A stretch of 32,736 bases of DNA from Synergistaceae bacterium (GTDB lineage Bacteria; Synergistota; Synergistia; Synergistales; Aminobacteriaceae), in contig JAISUO010000006.1 of NCBI GenBank assembly GCA_031272035.1, positions 1-32,736 on the forward strand, written 5' to 3'. This document shows, piece by piece, positions 8,386 through 17,401 of the stretch. Both the position numbers and the translations under genes were made by a program. Under the pieces are notes generated by a model that saw only the letters and a list, made by a program, of their open reading frames with translations, searched no databases and had not been told where the DNA came from. Position 1 is the stretch's first letter. Every line of letters starts with the position of its first letter.

Positions 8386-9114
8386 ATGAAAACAAACCGA
8401 TTCGTGGAGTCGGGGTCTGCCCGAATATATTGTGAAATCTCCGGAGGGAGCGATTGCGGCGTCCCTCTGGTTCTTTTGCATGGCAACAGCGAAAACTGCG
8501 GAATATTCGAACCCCAGGTCGAATATTTTTCGAAAACCCGCACTGTAATCGCTCTGGACAGCAGAGGTCATGGCCGCTCTTCCTTCGGGGCGGACGAACT
8601 GAGCATCACGAACATGGCGGAGGACGTCCGGGCCGTCCTTGACGCGCTGAACGTCAAAACCGCCGACCTCTTGGGCTTCAGTGACGGGGGCAACGTCGCC
8701 CTGGCCTTCGCCCTCAGATACCCGTCGCGCCTGAGGTCTCTGATCCTCTCCGGAGCGAATCTCTCTCCCGGCGGCGTAAAATGGCGCGTGCAGGCGCCGA
8801 TTGTGATCTGTTACTGGTTCCTTTCCCTCCAGGCCCCTTTTTCCGAAAACGCCCGCCGAAAAAGGCAAATTTTCGGTCTGATGGTGAATCAGCCGCATTT
8901 CACGCCGGAGGAGATCGCGGCGATCACGACGCCTGCGCTGGTCATCGCGGGCGAACGGGACATGATTCGGGAAGAACACACGAAACTCATCCATCGCTCA
9001 ATTCCCGGGTCGAAGCTCGTAATCGTCCCGGAGGCGGACCATTTCGTGTCGAGCCGGAAGCCGGACGTATTCAACAGTATTGTCGATGAATTTTTAAAAG
9101 ACGCAACAAAATGA
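8386..9114 (+). CDS. Alpha/beta hydrolase
   Basis: The 242-residue cytoplasmic protein has the alpha/beta-hydrolase pattern: oxyanion-loop LLHGN (30-34), LDSRGHGRS (58-66) and nucleophile elbow GFSDGG with Ser99. The other triad members are likely Asp192 in AGERDMI and His219 in EADHF. A short lid lies at about 125-175. Such enzymes hydrolyse esters, amides or C-C bonds; the substrate cannot be read from sequence. Its stop overlaps an upstream ATG of the next frame, and the two genes are probably co-transcribed. Confidence 0.88.
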   Translation: MKTNRFVESGSARIYCEISGGSDCGVPLVLLHGNSENCGIFEPQVEYFSKTRTVIALDSRGHGRSSFGADELSITNMAEDVRAVLDALNVKTADLLGFSDGGNVALAFALRYPSRLRSLILSGANLSPGGVKWRVQAPIVICYWFLSLQAPFSENARRKRQIFGLMVNQPHFTPEEIAAITTPALVIAGERDMIREEHTKLIHRSIPGSKLVIVPEADHFVSSRKPDVFNSIVDEFLKDATK

Positions 9115-9143
9115 GATGCAGCAAAAGGGAGATGTTTGTAACG

Positions 9144-10181
9144 ATGTACAGCTTCAAAAACGACTATTCCGAGGGGGCCCATCCGCGCATTTTGCAGGCC
9201 ATGATGGCGACCAACACGCAACAGAACGAGGGCTACGGCGAAGATGCGCACTGCCTTGCCGCTGTAAAACGCATTAAGGAACTGCTGGGCGGCGATCCGG
9301 CTTCAGTGGACGTTCATCTGCTCTGCGGGGGAACTCAGACCAACCTGACGGCGATTTCCGCGTTTTTGAGACCTCACGAGGCGGCCATCGGAACGAACAT
9401 GTCCCATATTTTCGTTCACGAAACGGGGGCCATTGAGGCCACGGGGCACAAGATCCTCACCGTCCCGACCCGGGACGGCAAACTGTCCCCCGACGGTCTG
9501 CAGACGATTCTGGACGGGCACCCGAACGATGAGCACATGGTGAAGCCGCGCCTCGTCAAAATTTCCAACTCGACGGAGATCGGGTCGGTGTACAGGCTGA
9601 AGGAACTGGAGGCCCTGAGCCGGTTTTGCAGGGAAAAGAAGCTTCTGCTCTATGTGGATGGAGCGCGTCTGGGTTCGGCTTTGGCCTCGGAGGGCAACGA
9701 CGTGACTCTGGCGGATATGCGACGGCTGACGGACGCGTTCTATATTGGAGGCACAAAGAACGGAGCGATTCTCGGGGAGGCTCTCGTGATCGTCAACGAC
9801 GCGCTGAAAGAGGATTTTCGCTATCACATCAAGCAAAAGGGCGGGCTCATGGCGAAGGGCTGGATCCTGGGCATTCAGTTCGAGGAGCTGTTCCGAGACG
9901 ATCTGTACTTTGAACTGGCACGGCACGCAAACGCAATGGCGCAGCGCATCGCCGGCGCCATCCGAGAGGGCGGTTACGATTTTCTGACGCCCTCGCCCTC
10001 CAATCAGGTTTTCCCGATCCTGCCCAATACCCTGATTGAAAAATTGGGGAAAAACTGGATTTTTTCTCACTGGTCGAAGATTGACGAAAAGCATTCTTCA
10101 ATTCGCCTGGTGACCTCCTGGGCAACAAAGGAAGAAGCGGTGGACGAGTTTATTCGGGAGTTCCGGTCGCTGACCGCCTGA
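9144..10181 (+). CDS. Low-specificity L-threonine aldolase / beta-eliminating lyase family enzyme
   Basis: The 345-residue fold-type I PLP enzyme begins MYSFKNDYSEGAHPRIL, as threonine aldolases usually do. It carries CGGTQTN (PLP phosphate region, 61-67), VDGARL with Asp172 against the PLP ring nitrogen, and GGTKNG with Lys205 as the Schiff-base lysine. Expected reaction: threonine or allo-threonine to glycine plus acetaldehyde, although relatives use other beta-hydroxy amino acids. I chose ATG 9144 over 9111 and 9132 because the GGGAG site (9127-9131) is then about twelve bases upstream. The preceding hydrolase is probably in the same operon, but a functional link is unclear. Confidence 0.9.
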   Translation: MYSFKNDYSEGAHPRILQAMMATNTQQNEGYGEDAHCLAAVKRIKELLGGDPASVDVHLLCGGTQTNLTAISAFLRPHEAAIGTNMSHIFVHETGAIEATGHKILTVPTRDGKLSPDGLQTILDGHPNDEHMVKPRLVKISNSTEIGSVYRLKELEALSRFCREKKLLLYVDGARLGSALASEGNDVTLADMRRLTDAFYIGGTKNGAILGEALVIVNDALKEDFRYHIKQKGGLMAKGWILGIQFEELFRDDLYFELARHANAMAQRIAGAIREGGYDFLTPSPSNQVFPILPNTLIEKLGKNWIFSHWSKIDEKHSSIRLVTSWATKEEAVDEFIREFRSLTA

Positions 10182-10193
10182 ACATCACTGAGG

Positions 10194-10226
10194 GAGCGGG
10201 AAGGGCTTTTATGGTCCTTCCCGCTC
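10194..10226 (+). terminator. Hairpin after the threonine-aldolase gene
   Basis: GAGCGGGAAGG (10194-10204) pairs perfectly with CCTTCCCGCTC (10216-10226) over eleven bases around an eleven-base loop. No T-run follows, so it may act as a weak or bidirectional terminator or as a 3' stabiliser. Confidence 0.6.
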
Positions 10227-10281
10227 AAGAGAGCTGTGAGCTTCGTTTGTTTCTACTGAGTGTTGATGCATTCCATTTAGC

Positions 10282-11763
10282 TTACTCCAATCTCCAATAT
10301 TTCAATGACCCCTCTGTCCCAATGTTGTCATATTCATCTTCCGTCAGTTTATATTTTTTCATGACTTGCTTCTCGTAATTTTCCTGTTTTTTTGTGGTCA
10401 ATATAGTTTCTTCTTCCAAAACTGATCTATCATGTATAGTCATGTAAATTTGGTTCATCAGAGCCAGAAGTTCATCTTCACTTGCATTTTTCTTCGGCTC
10501 TTTATGCATATATTTTTTTATCATTTGACGTCTGGCATCCATCCGAGCATTGTATTCCGCTGCAGCTCCGGCTCGATAAATCTCTCGACGAGTCTTTTCA
10601 TCGATCCTCGTGACAAATTTACTTTCGTCTAATTTCTGAAAATAACTTTCATCAAAATCGACTACCGCTCGCATATCTTTCCGTGTTGTAGTTGGATCTA
10701 TAGCTTTTCCAATTTCTCCAAACGGAGCAAGAGTACATAACGCAGCGCTAAATCCAGTATTTGTCTCATCAGACGCGCGACGCGCATATACAGAAACGGC
10801 TTTTGCTCCGCTTTCGTCCATAATTTTCTCGGCAGCATGTACCATATTTTTTCTAAGCGTTTCCCTGTCAAGACCGTCGGGAACTACAACTAATGCTGAG
10901 AGTCGCTTTGCCCTCGCAACGCTCGTGTCCTCTATTTCCTTGATGGAATATACAGGCTGAAACGATTCATTTGGTGTTGCAGAAGGGACTTCGTTTCCAC
11001 TATTTAAATCAACATAAACGTGAGAATTATTCGTTTTTCCAACAGAAGGTGCAGCTGGTTGAGCCGTCTTTATTGGTTCAGCTTTTTGTGGTTGTGAATT
11101 CTTTTGGAGTTTCTCTTTACCGAAAATATTTACAATTATTATGACGACAGCAGTGACACACAGTATCCCCCAAAAATCTATTTTTTTCTTCGGCTGTTTC
11201 TTTTTTAATGGTTCTGTAATTTCAAGAGATGACGACATTACAGAAGATTGAGGAAGTGAATTTGTATTCAATAACTGTTCCTTACGATTGACATATTCTT
11301 CCTCTGTCAACGCGCCTTTTTCTTTCAAATTGAATAATCGCTCCAATTCATCAATGGAAGTATCTTTTTGAGGTCTTTGTTTCACTTCTGCAACTCTATC
11401 TTTTACAAATGAGACAAAAGTATTCACCTCTGCTTTAGGAACAGTTGTCATTTGGTAATGTCCGCTGGTTGCGGTGAGGTCAATGTTCCCAAAGAAGAAA
11501 CCTATATTACCTTCCGCATAATTTATATCTTCAAAGTGAATTTCTGTTACAATTGGAGCTCGAAACATTGCCGAGCGAAAAATAAAAATACGCATGTTGC
11601 TCAGGACAATACGATGATAAACGTCGTTGATCTGACATTGGAAGACCGTTATTAAAGTCTCCCCTGGTAATAGTTTTTCTGTTAAAAGTGTCAATTCTTT
11701 TGGTTTCAAGTCCAAATATTTAGATTTAGACTGTGCTTTGATCTGCTTCAAATCAATGGACAT
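10282..11763 (-). CDS. PH-like/SHOCT membrane protein of unknown function
   Basis: The 493-residue protein has, in order, a bacterial PH-like domain (about 25-126), a SHOCT helical hairpin (about 136-165, SIDELERLFNLKEKGALTEE), a Lys-rich stretch, one membrane helix (about 196-215), a Pro/Ser/Asn-rich linker and a C-terminal domain (about 275-493) that I do not recognise with certainty. The last may lie across the membrane. SHOCT segments usually mediate oligomerisation. Base composition is visibly AT-richer than both flanks, with many AAA, AAT and TTT codons, suggesting recent acquisition. The start ATG has GAGGGA upstream. No function can be assigned. Confidence 0.8.
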   Translation of the reverse strand: MSIDLKQIKAQSKSKYLDLKPKELTLLTEKLLPGETLITVFQCQINDVYHRIVLSNMRIFIFRSAMFRAPIVTEIHFEDINYAEGNIGFFFGNIDLTATSGHYQMTTVPKAEVNTFVSFVKDRVAEVKQRPQKDTSIDELERLFNLKEKGALTEEEYVNRKEQLLNTNSLPQSSVMSSSLEITEPLKKKQPKKKIDFWGILCVTAVVIIIVNIFGKEKLQKNSQPQKAEPIKTAQPAAPSVGKTNNSHVYVDLNSGNEVPSATPNESFQPVYSIKEIEDTSVARAKRLSALVVVPDGLDRETLRKNMVHAAEKIMDESGAKAVSVYARRASDETNTGFSAALCTLAPFGEIGKAIDPTTTRKDMRAVVDFDESYFQKLDESKFVTRIDEKTRREIYRAGAAAEYNARMDARRQMIKKYMHKEPKKNASEDELLALMNQIYMTIHDRSVLEEETILTTKKQENYEKQVMKKYKLTEDEYDNIGTEGSLKYWRLE

Positions 11764-11794
11764 GACTTTCCCTCTTTCTCTAGATTTTAAGATG

Positions 11795-11800
11795 ATTATA
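11795..11800 (-). promoter_or_regulatory. -10 element of the PH/SHOCT gene
   Basis: TATAAT lies about 32 bases before the start codon on the minus strand. The matching -35 (TTTACG at 17 bases) is weak; a perfect TTGACA exists but is 29 bases away. Confidence 0.4.
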
Positions 11801-11956
11801 AACTATCCTGAATTCCCGTAAAGTTGAGTTGTCAATAGTTTGCCCTGCTGATGCTCGACAATCCATTGGTCAGAAAAACTACTCAACGAAAAGGCGGATA
11901 TTTCACGAGGGCTTTTGAGGTCGGGGTGATTTCTTCGGGGTTAGAACAGATATGAC

Positions 11957-11980
11957 TCCCTGAACCTTCGAGGGCAGGGA
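11957..11980 (-). terminator. Possible terminator hairpin after ruvX
   Basis: TCCCTG (11957-11962) and CAGGGA (11975-11980) enclose a second CCT/AGG stem with a TCG loop. It lies ten bases past the ruvX stop but has no T-run. Confidence 0.4.
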
Positions 11981-11988
11981 TTGCCAAC

Positions 11989-12423
11989 TTAGCGGAAATC
12001 GCCGCCTCCGCTGTCCAGCCAGTTTTGAAGGATCAGCGCGGCGGCTATTTTATCTACTTTCTCTTTGCGTTTCTTTCGTGAAACGTTGCCCTCCACAAGG
12101 GCGCGTTGGGCGATAACCGTGGTGTAACGCTCGTCCCAGGTTTCGAAACGTCGGTGAGGGTACGCGGCCCGCAGGTCTTCCGTCAGGGCGAAAATTCGCT
12201 CGGCCTCCGGGCCGTAACTGCCGTCCGTCCGTCGGGGCATTCCGATGAGGATGAGGTCGGGGTCGTAACGCTTCAGGCTCGCGTCGAGTTTCTCCCTCCA
12301 GTTTTCTTCCGGGGTTTCCACCGGCCACACGTCAATCCCCTGAGCGAACAGCCCCAGGGGATCCGTCACCGCGACGCCGATACGCACGCTTCCCACGTCC
12401 AGCGCCAGGACACGCTTTGTCAT
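11989..12423 (-). CDS. ruvX: RuvX/YqgF-family RNase H-like nuclease
   Basis: This 144-residue RNase H-fold protein has LALDVGSVRIGVAVTD at the N-terminus (first catalytic Asp), LILIGMPRRTDGSYGPEA in the middle and DERYTT near the C-terminal catalytic Asp/Glu cluster, ending with a KVDKIAAALILQNWL helix. Family members process Holliday junctions or pre-16S rRNA ends. Its ATG overlaps the alaS stop (ATGA), so translation is coupled. The alaS-ruvX order is common among bacteria. Confidence 0.94.
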   Translation of the reverse strand: MTKRVLALDVGSVRIGVAVTDPLGLFAQGIDVWPVETPEENWREKLDASLKRYDPDLILIGMPRRTDGSYGPEAERIFALTEDLRAAYPHRRFETWDERYTTVIAQRALVEGNVSRKKRKEKVDKIAAALILQNWLDSGGGDFR

Positions 12424-15059
12424 GCCCGAATCTGTCCCTCCAGAAGCTCCTCAATTTTTTGCAGGGCCTGACTCAGACAGTCTGTTTTTTTGCCGCCGCC
12501 CTGTGCCATGTTGGGACGTCCGCCGCCCCGCCCGTCCAGCAGGGCCGAGGCTTCCTTCACGAGTCCTCCCGCGTTTGCTCCCTTTTTCACCGCGGCGTCG
12601 TCGGCCATGACGACGATCTGACAGCTTCCGTCTTCGTTGGCCGAGGTCATGACGACGACGGTTGGAGAGGTCCCGGTCTTCGCTCTGTCGCCGATCTCCC
12701 TCAGCATGTCGGGGGTGGCTTTCGAAAAAGCGCCCGTCTGGAGACAAACGCCTTTAACATCCTTTCGGGTAAACGCGTCGGAGGCGTTTTCCGTCAGCTT
12801 TTTGAGCTCCAGTTCCTGTATTTTCCGGTGCAGCGCCCTGTTTTCCTCCAGCGCGTCCTCCGCTTTCGTCAGCAGGTTTTCCTCCTCCGTCGAGAAGGTT
12901 TTCTGCAGCCGGTCGAGCAGCGAGGAGGTTCGCTGCACGCGTTCGAGGGAGTTCATTCCCGTAATCGCTGTGATGCGCCGTGTTCCGGAGCCGATGCTTT
13001 CCTCTCTCACGATTTTGAAGAGCCCGATGTCGCCGGTGGCGCGGACGTGCAGCCCCCCGCAGAGCTCTCTGGAGAACCCGGGAACGGAAACCACGCGCAC
13101 CACGTCGCCGTATTTCTCGTCGAAAAGGGCCTTCGCCCCCAGAGATCGCGCCTCTTCGCGGTCGTGTTCCGTCACTTCGAGAAGGGTATTTTTCAGCACT
13201 TCTTCGTTGACCTGACGCTCGACCTCCATGATCTGGCCGACGGTCATGGCTTCATGGTGGGTGAAGTCGAAGCGGAGAAAGCGGTCGGTCACGAGGGACC
13301 CCGCCTGACGAACGTGTCCGCCAAGCACGCGGCCCAGAGCCTCGTGCAGCAGGTGCGTCGCGGTGTGGCTGCGGCGGATGGCGTCTCGTCGTTTGTCGTC
13401 AACCTCGGCGCGAACCTCCGAGCCCAGGGACAGGACGCCGAACTCCAGCTTCACGCTGTGGAGGATCAGACCGCCGTGGGGAACGGTGTTCTCCACCCGT
13501 CCTCCCGCCTCCGGAGACGACATGCGCCCGGTGTCCCCGACCTCGCCGCCCCGCTCGGCGTAAAAGGGCGTCGTGTCCAGCAGCACCTCGCACAGCGCCG
13601 GGGCTTCCAGCCTGTCCACCCGCCCTTCCTCCGTCAGCAGGGCCAGAACCTTACCGGTTCCCGAATGTTCGGCGTACCCCGTGAACACCGTAGCGGGGAA
13701 CTCGTTTTCCAGTTCCGTGTAGACGTCTCCGGTCATGGAGCTTTTTTTCTGCTTGCTGGAGGCGCGCGCCCGTTCCTTCTGGGCATCCATGGCCTTCCGG
13801 AATCCCTCCAAATCGGTGGAAAGCCCCTGTTCTTCGGCCATTTCCAGCGTCAGCTCAGGCGGAAAACCGAAGGTGTCGTAGAGGGTGAAGGTCACGTCGC
13901 CGGGGAGCGCCGTCGCTCCGCTGGCTTTCAGCCGCGCCGCCTCGGCGTCGAAAAGGTCCGTGCCCTGCCGCAGGGTTTTCGCGAACCGGTTTTCCTCCAC
14001 ACCGATGATCTGTTCCACGGTCAGGCGCTGTTCAGTCAGCTCCCGGTAGAAGTCCCCCATGATCTCGATCAGGATGGGGATGTACTCGCACAGAAAAGCC
14101 TCGTCGAAGCCCAGAAGACGCCCGTAGCGCACGGCCCGCCGCAGCAGCCGGCGCAGCACGTAGCCGGGCCCGTCGTTGGCGGGCAGAACGCCGTCCGCCA
14201 GCATGAAGGTCACGGAACGCACGTGATCGGCGATGACCCGCACGGCCATATCGTTTTTGGCGTTTTCGCCGTAGCGGATATTTGCTTTTTTGCATGTATA
14301 TTCAATCATAGGGAGGAACAGGTCGGTTTCATAGTCCGTATCGACGCCCTGCACGATGGAGGTCAGTCGCTCCAGCCCCATGCCCGTGTCGATGTTTTTG
14401 CGGGGAAGGGGAACGAGGGAGCCGTCTTTCTGCCGGTCGTACTGGGTGAACACGAGATTCCATATCTCCATGAAGCGGTCGCAGTCGCAGCCCACTCCGC
14501 AGGTGGGTGAGCCGCAGCCGTACCGTTCTCCCCGGTCGTAGTAAATTTCGGAGCAGGGGCCGCAGGGTCCCTGTTCGCCCATGAACCAGTAGTTTTCCTC
14601 CTGCCCGAAGCGGAGGATGCGCCCCTCGGGAAGTCCGACGATTTTATGCCAGGCGTCATACGCTTCCTCGTCGTCGGTGTAGATGGAGGCGTACAGGCGC
14701 TCCGGCTCCAGCCCGACGACCTTCGTCAGGAACTCCCACGCGCCGGTGACGGCCTCTTTTTTGAAGTAGCTTCCCCAGGCAAAGTTGCCCAACATCTCGA
14801 AAAACGTGTGATGACGGGCGGTTCGGCCGACGTTTTCAATATCGTTGGTACGCACGCATTTCTGGCAGGTGACGGCGTGAGGGCACTCCGGCTGCCGTAT
14901 TCCCAGATACCAGGTCTTGAAGGGAACCATCCCCGCGATGGTGAACAAAAGAGTCGGATCATCCGGCACCAGGGAGAAGCTGGGATAGTGCCGGCTTCCC
15001 CTTTCGGTCCAGAATTTTATGAAAAGATTTCGTATTTCTCCGCCACTGCGATACTGCAT
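12420..15059 (-). CDS. alaS: Alanyl-tRNA synthetase
   Basis: The 879-residue cytoplasmic enzyme charges tRNA-Ala. The class II aminoacylation domain (about 1-460) includes RTARHHTFFEMLGNFAWGSY and NDGPGYVLRRLLRRAVRYGR. The editing domain that removes mischarged Ser/Gly has HTATH (565-569) and CGGLH (667-671), which together hold the zinc. The C-terminal helical and DHHA1-like region ends near GGRPNMAQGGGK. A Cys-rich insertion (CGSPTCGVGCDCDR, about 182-195) sits in the catalytic part. Length is standard. The start has AGGAG about eight bases upstream. I saw no T-box in the 208-base leader. Confidence 0.97.
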   Translation of the reverse strand: MQYRSGGEIRNLFIKFWTERGSRHYPSFSLVPDDPTLLFTIAGMVPFKTWYLGIRQPECPHAVTCQKCVRTNDIENVGRTARHHTFFEMLGNFAWGSYFKKEAVTGAWEFLTKVVGLEPERLYASIYTDDEEAYDAWHKIVGLPEGRILRFGQEENYWFMGEQGPCGPCSEIYYDRGERYGCGSPTCGVGCDCDRFMEIWNLVFTQYDRQKDGSLVPLPRKNIDTGMGLERLTSIVQGVDTDYETDLFLPMIEYTCKKANIRYGENAKNDMAVRVIADHVRSVTFMLADGVLPANDGPGYVLRRLLRRAVRYGRLLGFDEAFLCEYIPILIEIMGDFYRELTEQRLTVEQIIGVEENRFAKTLRQGTDLFDAEAARLKASGATALPGDVTFTLYDTFGFPPELTLEMAEEQGLSTDLEGFRKAMDAQKERARASSKQKKSSMTGDVYTELENEFPATVFTGYAEHSGTGKVLALLTEEGRVDRLEAPALCEVLLDTTPFYAERGGEVGDTGRMSSPEAGGRVENTVPHGGLILHSVKLEFGVLSLGSEVRAEVDDKRRDAIRRSHTATHLLHEALGRVLGGHVRQAGSLVTDRFLRFDFTHHEAMTVGQIMEVERQVNEEVLKNTLLEVTEHDREEARSLGAKALFDEKYGDVVRVVSVPGFSRELCGGLHVRATGDIGLFKIVREESIGSGTRRITAITGMNSLERVQRTSSLLDRLQKTFSTEEENLLTKAEDALEENRALHRKIQELELKKLTENASDAFTRKDVKGVCLQTGAFSKATPDMLREIGDRAKTGTSPTVVVMTSANEDGSCQIVVMADDAAVKKGANAGGLVKEASALLDGRGGGRPNMAQGGGKKTDCLSQALQKIEELLEGQIRA

Positions 15060-15267
15060 AAAGATTCTCCTTCCTTCGCAGCCCCGGGGGGACTGCCCGA
15101 CGATGAGTATCTATCATACACCACGAACTCCCGATGTCACTCCGGGTTTTCGGGTTCAGACAGCCATGCGCGGGCACAGGGGAGTCGTCCGGCGGGAGAT
15201 TGTGCTCTGCGGCGGAAGGAGACGCGGCAATTTTGTTTTTCGTTTCCGAGTTTGCTCCTTTTCGGGT

Positions 15268-15741
15268 TCACTCCGCTTTTTTGTCCGCAACCGCGTCGGT
15301 CGCGCGTTCGTAACGCTGCATGATGTCGCGAATCGCGTGAGGGGACGGCAGGTTGGAAATGCAGATCTCGTACTCCTCCGTTCCGGATGAAGCGATCTGA
15401 ATGTTGCCGATGTTCAGGATTCGCTGTATCACGTTTTGCCGGACCTGGATGGTACGGATGCTCCGGGTGCTGATCTCTATGGAATGATGCGATATAATGC
15501 CCTCCTCCAGAGCGACCTCATCCGGCGACACGCTGAGAGCGACACGAAGGCGCCGTATCACCATGTCCGCCGCCAGCAGCACCACGACGCCCGCAAAGGC
15601 GATCCACGTTATTTCCCACCAGTCCGGCTTTTTTACGGAAATAGCCACAGCGATCACAAACGCGGCGATCATCCCCAGAATATGCCAGTAAAAACTTCTC
15701 CACGCCGGTTTAAAAACCTGTTTAGTCCCCTGTTCAGCCAT
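15268..15741 (-). CDS. Membrane protein with bacterial PH (YdbS/bPH_2-like) domain
   Basis: The 157-residue protein has two hydrophobic helices (about 18-35 and 44-62) followed by a bPH_2-like beta domain (about 66-145). That domain contains the typical GIISHHSIEISTRSIRTIQV strand-turn-strand and then IGNIQIASSG. Such proteins sit in the inner membrane with the PH domain in the cytoplasm; their roles are largely unknown. ATG 15741 follows GGGAGGT with seven-base spacing, so I prefer it to the ATG at 15774. It precedes alaS on the same strand by about 210 bases. Confidence 0.8.
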   Translation of the reverse strand: MAEQGTKQVFKPAWRSFYWHILGMIAAFVIAVAISVKKPDWWEITWIAFAGVVVLLAADMVIRRLRVALSVSPDEVALEEGIISHHSIEISTRSIRTIQVRQNVIQRILNIGNIQIASSGTEEYEICISNLPSPHAIRDIMQRYERATDAVADKKAE

Positions 15742-15977
15742 ACTTTTTACCTCCCTGGTCATTTGAGATGCCACGAATGATATTTATTATAACAACTCTT
15801 TGCGTATTCTTTTAGTTCTTTCATTAAAAAATATCCCTGCATCTCTTTCCGCAGCTTTCCGGAACTTTGATTTACATGTTTTGCCGTTTGACTGCGATTC
15901 GAACTTCAGGCATATTGATTTGTGAGAAGATCAGAGGTGCGAAAGAAAGATGTGCGAAAAAAGGAGGCGCGTCGGCC

Positions 15978-17198
15978 ATGTCCGAGATCTTTAAAACCGC
16001 ACTGCAGTCCCTGTTGGCGAACAAAACCCGTTCCGCTCTGACGATGCTGGGAATTATCATCGGGGTGGGGGCGGTGATTACCATGGTGGCGGTGGGCAGC
16101 GGCGCGGCGATGCGGATCGACCGTTACATTGCCGGAGTGGGGTCCAACCTGCTGATCGTCTTTCCGGGGGCGGCGCGGACGGGAGGCAGCCGCCAGGCCG
16201 CGGGAAGCGCCGCGACGCTTACCCTCGCGGACGTGGAGGTTTTGAGAAACGAGGGAATTTTTATCTCCGAGGCCGTTCCGGAAATCTACGGCGGAACTCA
16301 GCTGGTCTACGGCAACAGCAACTGGAACACCACGACGCTGGGGGGTACTCCGGGAATTTTGGATGTGCGCGAATGGCGCGTGGCCGCCGGAGATTCCTTC
16401 TCGGATTCCGACGTGCGCGCCGCCTCGAAAGTCTGTCTTTTGGGCGACACCGTTGCGCGAAATCTCTTTGGGGACGAGGAGCCCGTGGGGAAAACCGTTC
16501 GCATTCGAAAAGTTCCCTTTCGCGTGGCGGGAGTCCTGGCTCCCAAGGGGCCGAATCCCTGGGGCGGCGATCAGGACGATCTTGTCATTGTCCCCATCAC
16601 CACGGCCCAGCGGCGTCTTTTTCGGACCACGATTCCGGGGGCGGTGCGGCGTCTCACCCTTCAGGCGGCGGATCGGGAATCCCTTTCCGCCATGCAGGAC
16701 GAGGTCCGCGCCATTTTACGCCAGCGCCATCGATTGCCCGAGGGCGTGGATGACGATTTCGTGATTCGGGACATGACGCAGATTCTGGAGAACGTGGCCG
16801 CCTCCACACGGATCATGGGGCTTCTGCTGGGGGTGGTGGCGTCTATTTCTCTGGTTGTCGGGGGGATCGGAATCATGAATATTATGCTGGTGTCGGTCAC
16901 GGAACGAACCCGGGAGATCGGCATACGCATGGCGGTGGGAGCCCGTCCTCTGGACGTGCGGCTGCAGTTTCTGGCGGAAGCCGTCACGCTCTCGGCGCTG
17001 GGAGGCGGCGTCGGGATTTTGGGCGGAGTGGCCGCCTCTCAGGTTGTCACAAAAATTCTGGAATGGCCGACGGTGATTTCTCCGGAAGCCATCCTGACCG
17101 CCGTGGGCTTTTCGGCGATGGTCGGGGTATTTTTCGGCTTCTGGCCCGCCTGGAAGGCCTCCAGCCTGAACCCCATTGACGCCCTTCGATACGAGTAA
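15978..17198 (+). CDS. MacB/FtsX-type ABC transporter permease
   Basis: The 406-residue inner-membrane protein has the MacB permease layout: one helix near the N-terminus (about 20-42, LTMLGIIIGVGAVITM), a periplasmic MacB_PCD domain (about 45-270) and three C-terminal helices including VGGIGIMNIMLVSVTERTRE and IGIRMAVGARP. It ends in the usual NPIDALRYE. Such permeases pair with a MacB-type ATPase and a MacA-type adaptor to export or extract lipoproteins, peptides or drugs. Neither partner is next to it: the upstream neighbour is divergent and the downstream one convergent. ATG 15978 follows AAGGAGG; codons from 15867 lack support. Confidence 0.9.
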   Translation: MSEIFKTALQSLLANKTRSALTMLGIIIGVGAVITMVAVGSGAAMRIDRYIAGVGSNLLIVFPGAARTGGSRQAAGSAATLTLADVEVLRNEGIFISEAVPEIYGGTQLVYGNSNWNTTTLGGTPGILDVREWRVAAGDSFSDSDVRAASKVCLLGDTVARNLFGDEEPVGKTVRIRKVPFRVAGVLAPKGPNPWGGDQDDLVIVPITTAQRRLFRTTIPGAVRRLTLQAADRESLSAMQDEVRAILRQRHRLPEGVDDDFVIRDMTQILENVAASTRIMGLLLGVVASISLVVGGIGIMNIMLVSVTERTREIGIRMAVGARPLDVRLQFLAEAVTLSALGGGVGILGGVAASQVVTKILEWPTVISPEAILTAVGFSAMVGVFFGFWPAWKASSLNPIDALRYE

Positions 17199-17217
17199 AA
17201 TAAAAAAGACGGCGCTG

Positions 17218-17372
17218 ATACCAATTTGAAGTAAAAGGCCTGATGAAGAAACTAAGCGACTCACACGGTTCATACTTCACCGGTTCGCTGCTTATAAAGT
17301 TAGAATAGCTAAAAGCAATGATATTCAAACATTAGTTTCTTCATTAACACTCGATTGAAAGCAAATTGGTAT
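17218..17372. repeat. MITE-like inverted-repeat element, full copy
   Basis: The 155-base element has perfect 11-base ends, ATACCAATTTG (17218-17228) and CAAATTGGTAT (17362-17372). A second internal inverted pair of 13 bases follows, ATGAAGAAACTAA (17243-17255) and TTAGTTTCTTCAT (17332-17344). The core differs between arms and has no coding potential. It lies between two convergent genes. Its right arm recurs near 32532-32572 with 35 of 41 matches. Target-site duplication is not evident. Confidence 0.7.
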
Positions 17373-17401
17373 TACCTCAAATTCTTTCGTTATTTCTTTC
17401 G

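Noticed and set aside
12417-14510. Long open frame of 697 codons opposite alaS
   Set aside because: It is fully antisense to a certain alaS gene and its product has no recognisable domain; high GC alone keeps the frame open.
15060-15267. T-box or other riboswitch before alaS
   Set aside because: The conserved T-box sequence and a terminator are not visible in the 208-base leader.
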